A stretch of 64,000 nt of DNA from Aegilops tauschii subsp. strangulata (taxonomy: Eukaryota; Streptophyta; Magnoliopsida; Poales; Poaceae): contig NC_053040.3 of NCBI RefSeq assembly GCF_002575655.3, forward strand, positions 358,482,267 to 358,546,266, given 5' to 3'. Every line of letters starts with the position of its first letter. Positions within the stretch are counted from its first letter, which is position 1. This document shows positions 45,462 through 56,300 of the stretch, one piece after another. Under the pieces are notes generated by a model that was not told the DNA's origin, did not search any database, and saw only the letters and a list, made by a program, of their open reading frames with translations. The position numbers and the translations under genes are program-made.

Positions 45462-46392
45462 CTAGTTCTTCTTCTTTGGGATCCACATCATCTTGATGGG
45501 AATCCTTGGGGTTGTAGTTGTACTTGATGAAGTATAATTTGATGTATTCTTGGGAACCCACTTGACCAAGGCTTTGGGAGGTTCTTCAAACGCATCAATC
45601 TCCTCTCGAAGCTTGTCCTTGCCTTTTTGCTTGTGGTCTTGTGGTGGAAAATCATCTTGAGCTTGTGTTCCTTGGAAAGAAGTAGGATCATACTTCTCTT
45701 GTTGAGGAACAAACTTCGTCTTGGGGTATTGATCTTCTTCCCACTTAACTCCATTGGCATTGAACTTTTGTTCAAAACCAACACCTTGATTCTTCCGGTG
45801 CCTTCCTTGCTTGCGTACAATTTCCTCAAATTGCTTACTTCCGGCAAGGCTCTTGTAAACACCTTTCACTATGATTCCCTCCAACAAGCTATTTTCTTGC
45901 TCAAGTGTAACTTGGCTAAGAGAATCATTAGTGGAATCAAGAGAACTACTAGAAGCAACAACATCGGATTTAGCATTATTATTGTTACTACTAGAAGAAG
46001 AATCTTTGTTGTTCTTGTTGCTAGATTTTACTTGTGGCATGTAAGTAGACAAGAGTAAACGCTTGGCAATGTAAGAAGAACTTTTCTTGCGAAGATCATC
46101 ATTGATTTCCTTTAAAAACTCATGCTCTTGCTCAAGGTTGAGCTTTTCAAAGCGTAGCTTCTCATGAGTCTTTAAAAGTTCTCGATGATCTTCCAAGGTA
46201 GTTTCATGAGCTAACTTACGAGTGTTTAGTTCTTTAGTTAGACGCTCAATCTCCTTCTTATCATCGTCATTCGTTTTATCTTAATTAGCATGATTAATAG
46301 CAAGTTCATCATAGTTTTCATCACTAGAGTTGTCAACAAGTAAATCATCATCTCCTAGCAAATCATCTTCATCACTATTGAAATCAACATAC
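45462..46392 (-). pseudogene. gag C-terminal portion of Sirevirus 1
   Basis: The minus frame shows a long coiled coil (KKEIERLTKELNTRKLAHE..., EDHRELLKTHEKLRFEKLNL), Ser/Asn-rich linkers, then a basic tail ending RIPIKMMWIPKKKN at 45462. This is the large, coiled-coil-containing gag characteristic of Sireviruses. An in-frame TAA (about 46280) interrupts it, and its N-terminal half, with most of the assembly domain, is lost at 46392. It should be followed by pol but is not. Confidence 0.65.
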
Positions 46393-46641
46393 TTGGGCAA
46401 TTGATAGAACTTCAAATAATCATGACGATATCTAGGCAATGATCATTATATAGGTATCATGTCCAAGATTAGTAGACCGACTCCTGCCTGCATCTACTAT
46501 TACTCCACACATCGACCGCTATCCAGCATGCATCTAGTGTATTAAGTTCATCGAAAAACGGAGTAATGCAATAAGAACGATGGCATGATGTAGACAAGAT
46601 CTATTTATATAGTAATGGACCTGATCTTGATATCCTTAATA
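46393..46641 (-). repeat. Duplicate fragment of the Athila-like LTR
   Basis: This matches 38789-39050 closely (AATTGATAGAACTTCAAATA to ATCCTTAATAGCAACA) in the same orientation. It is therefore a second copy of an internal LTR segment, not the continuation of the LTR broken at 39448. Confidence 0.8.
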
Positions 46642-47382
46642 GCAACAGTTACGTTTGTTCCCGAGGGCATGGGAGAAGTCTTGTTATAAGTAATCATGTG
46701 AATTTGGTATTGGTTTGATATTTTGATGAGATGTATGTTGTCTTTCCTCTAGTGATGTTATGTGAAGTCGACTATATGACACTTCACCATGATTTGGTCC
46801 TAGGGGGAGGCATTGGGAAGTAATAAGTAGATGATGGGTTGCTAGAGTGACAGAAGCTTAAACCCTAGTTTATGTGTTGCTTCGTAAGGGGTTGATTTGG
46901 ATCCACATGTTTCATGCTATGGTTAGATTTATCTTAATTCTTCTTTCGTAGTGGCGGATGCTTGCGAGAGCGGTTAATCATAAGTGGGAGGCTTGTCCAT
47001 TTAAGGATAACACCCAAGCACCGGTCCACCCACATATCAAATTATCAAAGTAACGAACGTGAATCATATGAGCATGATGAAAACTAACTTGATGATAATT
47101 CCCATGTGTCCTCGGGAGCGCTTTGCTTTATATAAGAGTTCGTCCAGGCTTATCCTTTGCTACAAAAAGGATTGGGCCACCTTGCTGCACCTTTGTTACA
47201 CTTGTTACTTGTTACCCGTTATGAATTATCTTACTACCAAACTATCTGTTACCGATAATTTTAGTGCTTGCAGAAAATACCTTGCTGAAAACTGCTTGTC
47301 ATTTCCCTCTGCTCCTCGTTGGGTTCGACACTCTTACTTATCGAAAGGACTACGATTGATCCCCTATACTTGTGGGTCATCA
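46642..47382 (+). repeat. 3' half of an Athila-like LTR, plus orientation
   Basis: The fragment is collinear with 3147-3696 and then continues to the LTR end GGGTCATCA at 47382. It is joined directly to an opposite-orientation Athila fragment on the left and to Angela LTR 2 on the right. Confidence 0.75.
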
Positions 47383-47652
47383 AAGCACTACTGGATCGTG
47401 AAGGCTGCATGCTTGCAACCAACTAGAGAGGTCATGCTTTTGGTCTTTGGTTCGTGGGATTGTTCATGGGCAGTACGAGGGATCGTTCATCGATGGTTCG
47501 AGGTACTCCAAGTACGATCTACACCAACTGTTCTTCTTTCCCCGCAACTCAGTGATGGTAACGATCATGATCCGAATCCGTTATGCATCTTCATATTGAT
47601 CTTGGGTGATCGTAGCTGCAAATTTTTTTGTTTTCTACTATGTTTCCCAACA
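47383..47652 (+). repeat. Angela/WIS-type LTR 2, final segment
   Basis: AAGCACTACTGGATCGTGAAGG to CTATGTTTCCCAACA matches the LTR 1 end (22440-22174 reversed). The following sequence is not PBS or leader of this family, so LTR 2 is a solo or 3' LTR. Confidence 0.75.
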
Positions 47653-47917
47653 GTGATTAATTATGGGCAATGGATGGATGAACTGGTGGTGCCGGCTTGT
47701 CGTTCCTCGGCAACTACACATATGTTTAATGTAGGCGGGCGGATAAACGGGCTATCGTTTAAATGCGGGGCAGCCTCATGCACCGGGAAGCGGCGAGGGC
47801 GGCCCTCTCGGTTGACACGCCGCTTCAATCCCGAAGTGTTGTGAGAGGTCGCGCCGCTCTGAGCTAGCATGAATGCGGCACTGGTGCTCTGAAACGGCGT
47901 TGACCGGAATGCGCGCG
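47653..47917. other. Unassigned 265-bp segment
   Basis: Moderately GC-rich sequence between the Angela LTR end and the next LTR. No gene or repeat is recognised; it may be target DNA older than the flanking insertions. Confidence 0.5.
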
Positions 47918-49440
47918 TGTAAGGGCATCCTTTGCCTTAGGGTTTTGGTGATGATGAAAACACACGTGGACTAATCGTGCGCCATAGTTTTCTCAGGTAC
48001 ACATGGTGTGGCGCAAGACGGTTAGGTCTTCCCTCTATGCGGAAAAGATCGAAGACGGAGTTTCCGACGTTTTTTATTCCTTTGGTCGTAGGATATCCGT
48101 ACTATTAAGAGGGAGTCCGCATTGGAAGGTATTGGGTGAATCACTTCACGTACACATTATGTGCACCCACCATATACCCTCCGTTTCGAGGAGAGAGAGG
48201 TTCCCCACTACCCTCTGACCTGTGCAGTTCTGCCCATGGCGGTAGTACCGCTCCATCGAGCGGTTGTACCGCTGGGCGGTAGTTCCGGTCCGACCACCGC
48301 TCCAAGTACCGCTCAGGGGTGACTCCCTTCTGTACCGGGTACGATGGTAGACCGGTGGTGGAACGGAATTTCTGGTTTGTCTTGATAAACCGGTACTACC
48401 GGTGTCCAGGGCGGTTGTACCGCCTCGGACTCCATCACCCAGGAACTGCTGGCCCAGCGGCAGCTCCGGCCCTACTACCGCTCCAACTACCGGCCTGAGG
48501 TGTAAACCTTCTGGATGTATGCGATAGTTGAGCGGTAGTTCTGGTTTATTCCGATAAACCGGTACTACCGGGTGCGCCACCGGAAGTACCACCCTGGTGC
48601 CCTAGGAGGGGTTCCCCGCATTCACCGGTTGTACCGGTGTCTAGTGCGGAAGTACCGGTCCCATGCTTTTCTGCACATAACAGTTGGATCTTGGGGGGCC
48701 TATTTAAGGAGGTGCTTCTCCTACCTCCCACCTACCTCTTGCCTCTCTCTCTCCTCCATTACTGCCATTGAAGCTTTCTTCCCCGATCTCTCTCCCTAGC
48801 CACCCAAACTTGTTGATTTGCTAGGGATTGAAGGAGGAGACCTAGATCTACACTTCCACCAAAGGATATTTGATTCCCCCATACTTTCGTGTGTGGATTT
48901 TGTTACTCTTGGGTGCTTGGGCGCCCTAGATGGAAGAGGTCACTTCGGAGCCACATTCCATTGTGGTGAAGCTCCGAGGTTTCATTGGGAGCCTCCAATT
49001 AAGTTGTGGAGAGAGCCTCAACCTTGTTTGTAAAGGTCCGGTTGCCGCCTTCAAGGGCACCAATAGTGGAATCACGACATCTCGCATTGTGTGAGGGCGT
49101 GAGGAGAATACGGTGGCCCTAGTGGCTTCTTGGGGAGCATTGTGCCTCCACACCGCTCCAACGGAGACGTACTTCCCCTCAAAAGGAAGGAACTTCGATA
49201 ACACATCCTCGTCTTCACCGGCTCCACTCTTGGTTATCTCGTGCCTTTACTTGTGCAAGCTTATTTCTATTTTATCCCTTGCTAGCTTGTGTGCTTGTTG
49301 TTGTTGCATCATATAGGTTGCTCACCTAGTCGCATATCTAGACAACCTACTTTGATGCAATGTTTAATTTGGTAAAGAAAAGCTAAAAATTGTTAGTTGC
49401 CTATTCACCCCCCCTCTAGTCAACTATATCGATCCTTTCA
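47918..49440 (+). repeat. 5' LTR of Sirevirus 3 (1,523 bp)
   Basis: The LTR starts TGTAAGGGCATCCTTTGCC and ends TATATCGATCCTTTCA. Bases 48236-48660 carry about a dozen palindromic units of the type GCGGTAGTACCGC or ACCGGTACTACCGGT. TATTTAAGG (48701) is a candidate TATA box. Frames inside (48146-48592 and others) are not genes. Confidence 0.8.
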
Positions 49441-49455
49441 ATTGGTATCAGAGCC
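49441..49455 (+). other. Primer binding site of Sirevirus 3
   Basis: ATTGGTATCAGAGCC directly follows the LTR end and is complementary to initiator tRNA-Met. Confidence 0.9.
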
Positions 49456-49491
49456 TCGTCTCTTTATTAAGGACTTTGCCGTCCGAAGAGT

Positions 49492-50720
49492 ATGGTTGAC
49501 ACCGTAGACGGTGCGGAGGAGCACTCCGGTGTGAATCCAATCTCGTCTAAGGCCGATGGGGGAACCACGGTCTCTCGTGAGGAATTCAATGTGGCTTTGG
49601 ACACATTGAGGACCTCCATGATGACCGAGGTTGAAAGCATGTTTAATAAATTCTTAGAAGGGCTTAAACTATCCACAGCACCGTTGAAAGTGGGTGATCC
49701 CACTAACAAGGTGTCGGATGCTAACCCCGACAAGGGGGAAGCTACTAGTGAAAAAGCTCCTTCTTCTAGTGGTAAAAATGGTACCGGCATCTTTGCCCAT
49801 GTGGAACCTCCACTTGTTTACGGTGGACCAGTTCCCTCCACTCATTTGAATCATGCCGGCCCTGCCCCTAAGATTGTGAAAAATGAGGACTTTGATTCTT
49901 GGGTCTATTGCTTTAACCGTCATTTAAATCATGTGAATACTAATCTTTGGAGAATCATTGAAGAAGGTCTCTATCTGCATGACCGAAGCAACTTCACTCC
50001 CAGAGAAGCCGCGGATAATCAATTCAATGAGAATTCTCTCTTCATCATCCAAGAAGCAATTCCACCCGAAGATCTTCCTCATCTCCGGCCCTACTCCATG
50101 GCCAAAGATTCTTGGCACCAAGTTGTTTCCCTCTACAGAGGAAGCGCAAGCATTCAACGCTCCAACTATGAAGTGGTGCAAGATGAAGCCGATGAGTTTG
50201 CAATGAAAGAATATGAAGAACCTCGTGAGCTTTATCGGAGAGTAACCAAACTCGCGGTCTCACTCCGAGATCATGGAAGCAAAGACACAGATGACAATTG
50301 GATCAAGCGCAAATTCCTCAAGGCAATGATGACTTACCACAAGGCCATGTCCTCCGTCATTCGTCAAAGGCCGGACTTTCACACCTTGTCCTCAAGTGAA
50401 GTGTTGTATGAGTTCGTGGCTATGAGCATCTTGGACAAGACCACCGACAATGCGGTGCTACGTTCTCAAAGAGCATAGAAGACCAACCTTGCACTAAAGG
50501 CCAAGGTTAATGTGGAAGAAGAGGACAAAGAGGAAGAGGAGGAGAGCAACCCCGAAGATACAAAGTATGCCTATCATGAACACATGGCTCTTGCTTCAAG
50601 GCAATTTTGGAGCAAGAAGAACTCTAGGCCCAACTTCAACAAGAACAATTCAAGTGGCGCGAAGGTCAAGCAATGTGTGAGGACTTGCTATAATTGTGGC
50701 AATGTGAGCCATTTTGTTGC
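49492..50720 (+). pseudogene. gag of Sirevirus 3, stop codon and interrupted zinc knuckle
   Basis: Starting at MVDTVDGAEEHSG, the first ATG after the PBS, the protein has a disordered N-terminus. A Copia gag domain follows (about residues 125-300) with FDSWVYCFNRHLNHVN, DLPHLRPYSMAKDSWHQV and LYRRVTKLAVSLRDHG. An in-frame TAG (50476-50478) breaks the frame, which then reads on through an acidic stretch to a CCHC knuckle beginning CYNCGNVSHFVAE. The final Cys is removed by insertion of Sirevirus 2 at 50720. This gag would build virus-like particles in the cytoplasm. Both lesions make this copy inactive. Confidence 0.8.
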
Positions 50721-52227
50721 TGAAAGTGCGTTATATCGACTACAGGGGGGTGAATAGGCAATTTTTATGAATTCTTCACTGAGGAATTTGCAGGTGAGCA
50801 AATTCCTTAGCGAAGAACTACTTGCAGCGGAATAAGTACTCAAAAGTAAACATCGCAAAACACAAGCATGGTCATCATGATGAAATGAAGACAAGCACAG
50901 AGTACAGAAAGCGTAAACACAGGATAACACAGGATGAAGACAAACAGACTAAAGAAATTGAACTGAGGAAATTGAGAAAGTCTTCAGTCAAAGTCTTCAA
51001 ACAGATATGAACAAGAACACAACACAGTTATGAGGAAATGAAAGAGTTGAGGAAATAGAACCAGTAAGCTTGGTGAAGACAATGATTTGGTAGACCAGTT
51101 CCAACTGCTGTCTCAGTTGTACGTCTGGTTGGAGCGGCTAGGTATTTAAACCTGAGGACACCCAGTCCCGGACACACGGTCCTCACCGTATTCTCCTTGA
51201 GCTAAGGTCACACAGACCTCGCCAAATCACTCGTGGTAAGTCTTCAGGTGACTTCCAAACCTTCACAAACTCGGCCACTCGGCGATCCACAATTCCTCTT
51301 GGATGCTCTAGACCATGACGCCTAACCGTCTGGAAGAAGCACAGTCTTCAAAGGTAACAAGCGTCGGATCCACGCAGGATCAATCTCTTCAGTGATGCTC
51401 AATCACTTTGGGTTTGTAGGTGTTTGGGTTTGGGTTTTCCTCACTCGATGATTTTCGCTCAAAGTCCTCAGAGGATGGGATGCTCTCAAATGACAAGTGT
51501 TAGTTTCTCTTGGAGCAGCCAACCAGCTAGTGGTTGTAGGGGGCGGCTATTTATAGCCTAGGGAGCAGCCCGACATGATAAGACATAAATGCCCTTCAAT
51601 GATATGACCGTTAGGTGGGTAGATATTTTGGGACAGCTGGCGCATAGCACAGCAACGGTCAGATATTTGAGGCTCAAATTCCTCCGGGCTATCATGTTCC
51701 TCACTGTGTAGGCAATCCGCACTGGCGAATTCCTAACTCCTCAGTCAGAACAAATTCCTCAGAGACTAGAAGAACTTCGTCTCTGTCACTGAAGAATATG
51801 ACTGAACTGTATGAGATTTCCAATGGCTTCACTCGAAGAGATTGGTAGGTGTAGGATTTTGAGTTGAGCATCACATGGAAATTTTTCCTTAGTATTTCCT
51901 CGACCCCCTTTAACAGTACGGTGTTTCCTATGACTCAAGAAAGAGAAAATGAAACTACGAAAACAAAAGTCTTCATGCTTCATGTTCCTCGAATGAATAC
52001 CAAGTCTTCAAGGTCACACCAATTTCTTCACTTTCAAAGTCTTCAGAAAGTCTTTAGAAATCCAAAGTCTTCAGTCGAAGAACTTCATTTTTAGGGGTCG
52101 ACTTTCTCTGTAAATATCAAACTCCTCATAGACTTATAGACCTGTGTACACTCATAAACACATTAGTCCCTTAACCTATAAGTCTTCAATACACCAGAAT
52201 CACTAAGGGGCACTAGATGCACTTATA
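50721..52227 (-). repeat. 3' LTR of Sirevirus 2 (1,507 bp)
   Basis: The minus strand starts TATAAGTGCATCTAGTGCCC (the terminal TG has become TA) and ends CGATATAACGCACTTTCA at 50721. It is rich in TCTTCAG and GAGGAATTT motifs, as is the rest of the element. It contains no gene. Confidence 0.8.
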
Positions 52228-52242
52228 ATCTCCCCCTTTTTG
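52228..52242 (-). other. Polypurine tract of Sirevirus 2
   Basis: The minus strand reads AAAAAGGGGGAGAT next to the LTR. Further copies lie at 52338-52346, 52412-52419 and 52686-52694. Confidence 0.85.
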
Positions 52243-52338
52243 GTGATTGCTGACAATATAGGTTAAGTTTTCAATGGGGATAAACATATGAAGTGTAAAT
52301 ACTGATATTGAGGAATTTGATTGCAAGATATAGAAGAA

Positions 52339-52390
52339 CTCCCCCTGAAGATGTGCATAGTGAGGAATTTGCTTTTCAAGCAATGCACAC
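52339..52390 (-). other. Conserved CTCCCCCT plus stem-loop upstream of the PPT, Sirevirus 2
   Basis: Plus-strand AACTCCCCCT is followed by arms TGTGCAT/ATGCACA enclosing TTGCTT-TTC-AAGCAA. It is the counterpart of 41221-41276. Confidence 0.6.
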
Positions 52391-52749
52391 TTGAAGAGTA
52401 AAATCATGGAGATCTCCCCCTATATCTTGTAATTCATACACGCATTTGACATATAATATGAAGAACTTGAAATGCATGATGAAATATGGTGACTAATGTA
52501 GTTTAGCATGCGTGCATAAACATTAATGAGGAATAAGCACGTAGAAAAACCACAGCAAAAGTATCAGGCCACCATAGAGTTTAAGTTTACAACTCGATCC
52601 AGCAAAGTCATCAGAAGAACGAGAGTTGTAACTTAGCAAAAAAAACGCCCATATAAATAGACCCACTTGAAGACTAACTCAAATTTCTCCCCCTTTGTCA
52701 TCGAGTGACCAAAAGGATTGAAACTGAGGACTAACGCCCCTGAAGAATC

Positions 52750-53394
52750 TCAAGTTGATGAAGCAGCGCCAGCGTTGTTGGGGTTGATTGTTGATGTAGG
52801 GCCTGCCGCAGTGTCGTCCAAGTCTTCATGCTCATCGGTGTCGCGTGTTGAAGAATAGGAGCTGGCCACCAAGGAAGGAACCTTAACCTTCTTGTATTTC
52901 TTCGGTGGAGGAGCAGACCAGTCAAAATCTTCCTTGAGACCCATTTTCTTCAGATCTTCTTCGCTAAAAATGTGAGACAGAATAGCCCAGGTACGGTTGA
53001 AGGTTTCATGGAGGTAGTAATGGTTTTTCTTCACTGCATTGTGGGTAGAGGTCATGTTGTGAAGAATTGAACTAAACTGACGCTTGACCCATTTGTGATT
53101 GCGATCAACCTTCTGGTGAAGACTGAGGAGAAGCTCACGATCAGTCATCACCCTGGGAGCTGTGCCTTGAGGATTTTGCTTGGGTGCGTTGGTGGCAGAG
53201 TCATGGGTGGCAGAGTCGTCATTAGTGGAGTAGGATGCAGCTTTGCGAAATTGACCATCCAATGGACGAATGCCTTCGTCAATAACAGCAGAAGCCTTGC
53301 CCTTGTCATCAGCTGAGGAAAATGTCCGTTTGAGGACTTCAATCGGGGGCAAGTAGCTACAATGGTTCAGTGTATCAGCTTTGTAGTTGAGTGA
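52750..53394 (-). pseudogene. Extra ORF of Sirevirus 2, 3' segment
   Basis: This is the C-terminal approximately 213 codons of the long extra ORF. The frame continues exactly from 57585 once the solo LTR and one target-site copy are removed. It contains PPIEVLKRTFSSADDKGK, RVMTDRELLLSLHQKVDRNH and a helical stretch, and ends with an acidic low-complexity tail at a TGA (52750). No stop interrupts this part. Open sequence up to 53520 on the other side of 53394 belongs to the inserted LTR, not to this gene. Confidence 0.65.
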
Positions 53395-56300
53395 TGTAAC
53401 ACCCCGGACGTAACTTGCCATATTTATAACTCCGACTCTTGCCATTTTCGGCTTTGTGTTATGAGATTCCCTCCGTGGTCGGGTTTTGTCTTTCGTTTTG
53501 CATTTTGTCATGTCATGCATTTTTATATCATGTCATCATGCGCATTGCATTTGCATACGTGTTCGTCTCATGCATCCGAGCATTTTCCCCGTTGTCGGTT
53601 TTGCAATCCGGCGCTCCTATCTCCTCCGGTGCACCCCTCTTGTTTTCTTTCGTGTGCGGGTGTCAAACTTTCTCGGAATGGACCGAGGCTTGTCAAGTGG
53701 CCTTATTATACCACCCGGAGACCACCGGTCAAGTTTCGTTCCATTTGGAGGTCGTTTGGTACTCCAACGGTTAACCGGGCATCCGCAAAGTCCATTTGTG
53801 TGTTCAGCAAAAACCCCCTCAAAAACCAGCCCAAAACCCACCAAACTCTCTTCCATGCTCTAGGTCGTTCGATCACGATCATGTGGGCGAAAACCGCACC
53901 TCATTTGGAGCCTCCTAGCTGCCTCTACCTATTTAAATGCATCTCTCCCGAAATACAACCGCAGTCCAAACCCTAGAAAAATCCCTCCGCGCCGCCGGAC
54001 GCGTCCGTACCCCGCCGGACACATCGCGCCGCCACGTCCGCACCAGTGAGGAGCCGCCACGTGGCAGCGTCCCCGCGCCGCCGCCGCGGCCCGCCAGGCC
54101 CGCGCGCCTCCGTCGTCCGCCTCGCCCCGCCGCCTCCGCGCCGGCGCCGCGCCGCCCCGCCGCCGGCCTGCCCCGCCGCAGCTCGCCGCCGCCGGCCCCG
54201 CCGCGCCAGCCGGCGCCCCTCGCCGCCCGGCGCCGTGCTCCGCCGTCCTCCGGCCTCGCCTCCTCCTCTGCCATGGGTGGCCGCCGCCCCTTTCTCTCCT
54301 TCCTCCGGTGGCCGAGCCGGCGAGCCCGAGCTCGAGGAGCTCCTCAGATCTCGATCCACTCTGTGAGCGTTGACTTCTCGAACCCCGAAATATTTCGAAG
54401 TCTGTGAATCTTATGATATGTGCACATGTTCCTTGTTGCATAACTCCTTACATGTAGCTCCGATTTGCGCGTGTAATATGTCAAATTGTTCGTCTCGCGA
54501 TGCTCTACATTTTGTTCAATTGCACCATGTTCATTAGAGGCCATCTTGATGCCCAAATCTCTGTCGGAAGAGGGCTAGTTGCTGTTATCTGCTGGTTCTT
54601 ATCAGAACTTGGAGATTTGTCATTTTTGTATCATTTAATCTATGCATCTTATGAGCATGAGCTCTACATGTGTTTTGTTGTATGCCATGCCACCTTTCCA
54701 AGGGTGTATGCCATGTATTTTTGTGATCTCTGTGGTGACTAGCACAAGCATGCAAAGTAGGCTCCGTAATGTTTCTGATTTCAGGGACAGTGATTTCTCT
54801 AAGTCCTGGTCTGCTGTTATTTTGTTGCCATGTAAACTTGATGCTACAGAGAGATCCATGCATGTTTTGGAGATGTTCAGTAAGGATGTTTTGTAGTTAT
54901 AGTTGCAATTGATCCATTCCTGCCCAGGTTTGCAATTATGGAGTATCATAGCATGACTCAATATTGCTCTACTTTTGCTATAAAATATTTCTGGCAGATT
55001 CTTAACATGATATGCAATTTTGCCAAGCTTATTGTAGTTGATCCATGCATGCTTTGTACTTTCTCTTACCATGGTTAGCTTCAAAAACATGCCATCTTGC
55101 TGTAGGTGTGCTTGTATTGTCAGGCAATGCTCTGTGGTGAGTGCATCAAGCTCACAAAGAGGCTTACATATTATTATTTCTGCCATGCTCTGTTTTCTGC
55201 TGTCTGAAACCTGATAACGGAACTTTCTATGTTTACATGCTTGCCATCATATCTTCTAATCCTTTTTGACTTATGGTCATTAAGGGACTTTTGTCATATG
55301 CATTTAGTAGAAAACTTCCATGCCCGGTTTTGCTATGTTAAGGTTCTGTAGCATGTTGATTTCGTGCTCTGAACATTGCTACCTGATGCTGTTTTCTGCC
55401 ATGTCCAGTTTTTCACCAAGTCTGTGATCCTGTTATCTTTTGTACTTTTGCCATGCTTGTTTGAGCTTGATATGTTGTGAACTAGCCGTAGCTCAGTGTT
55501 CATCTTTTGTCAAGCATCTCCTGTAGATTACTGTCATATGCTTTGTTGCTATGTTGGAGTGCTGTAGCATTGTTGCTTGTTGCACTTTAAGTGCTATCAT
55601 GCTGTTAATCGCAGATTCGTGTCATTCTTGTTTTGCTTGCCATTTGCAAACCGTGCATCCGTTTCCGGTGATCTTTATATCGATTTCGACCGAAATCATC
55701 TCATCTTTCCAGTGGCATGCTTGGTTTGCCAAGTTACTGCCATGTTCATCATTTCTCTTCCGGAGCACGCATATGCATCGCATATCATATCTCGCATATC
55801 ATACATGTTTTGCATCATGTTGCTTGTGCATTTCTCGTGATTGATTGTGGTTCCGTTGCTTGTGTTCTTGTCTTGGGTAGAGCCGGGAGACGAGTTCGTG
55901 AACGAGGAACCTGTTGAGTACGCTTACGAGGATCAAGCTCTCGACAACTCTGAGAACCTTGCAGGCAAGATGACCACCCCTCGAAATCATTTCTATCTTT
56001 GCTTTGCTAGTTGTTCGCTCTATTTCCATGCCGTGCTACCTATCACTTGCTATATCATGTCTCCCATTTTTCCATGTCAGCCTCTAACCATCCTTTCCTA
56101 GCAAACCGTTGTTTGGCTAAGTTACCGCTTTTGCTCAGCCCCTCTTATAGCGTTGCTAGTTGCAGGTGAAGTTGAAGTTTGTTCCATGTCGGAACATGGA
56201 TATGTTGGGATATCACAATATCTCTTATTTAATTAATGCATCTATATATATTTGGTAAAGGGTGGAAGGCTCGGCCTTATGCCTGGTGTTTTGTTCCACT

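Larger units (their letters stand above)
39449..46392 (-). mobile_element. Sirevirus-type Copia element 1, lacking pol
   Basis: On the minus strand from right to left: a gag remnant (46392-45462), about 1.7 kb of non-coding sequence with a TATA-like box, a broken extra ORF (43703-41630), repeated polypurine tracts, the PPT and the 3' LTR (41115-39449). No protease, integrase, RT or RNase H sequence is present. The 5' LTR and gag start are lost at the junction near 46393. Extra ORF, multiple PPT-like tracts and LTR palindromes fit Sireviruses. Bases 44605-45240 hold nothing further I can name. Confidence 0.75.
47918..50720 (+). mobile_element. Sirevirus-type Copia element 3 (5' LTR, PBS, gag), interrupted
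   Basis: This plus-strand element begins with a 1.52-kb LTR, an initiator tRNA-Met PBS and gag. It is cut inside the gag zinc knuckle by Sirevirus 2 at 50720. The rest must lie beyond the right edge, after the 5' end of Sirevirus 2. Confidence 0.8.

Noticed and set aside
47059..47844. 261-codon ORF
   Set aside because: It runs across three unrelated repeat pieces (Athila LTR, Angela LTR end, unassigned spacer), so it cannot be an ancestral gene.
48236..48660. CRISPR-like regularly repeated palindromes
   Set aside because: Units are short, irregularly spaced and lie in a plant retrotransposon LTR. There are no constant-length spacers or cas genes.
53929..54441. Several 100-170-codon frames in a GC-rich block
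   Set aside because: Low-complexity Arg/Gly/Ala/Pro frames on both strands inside a solo LTR.
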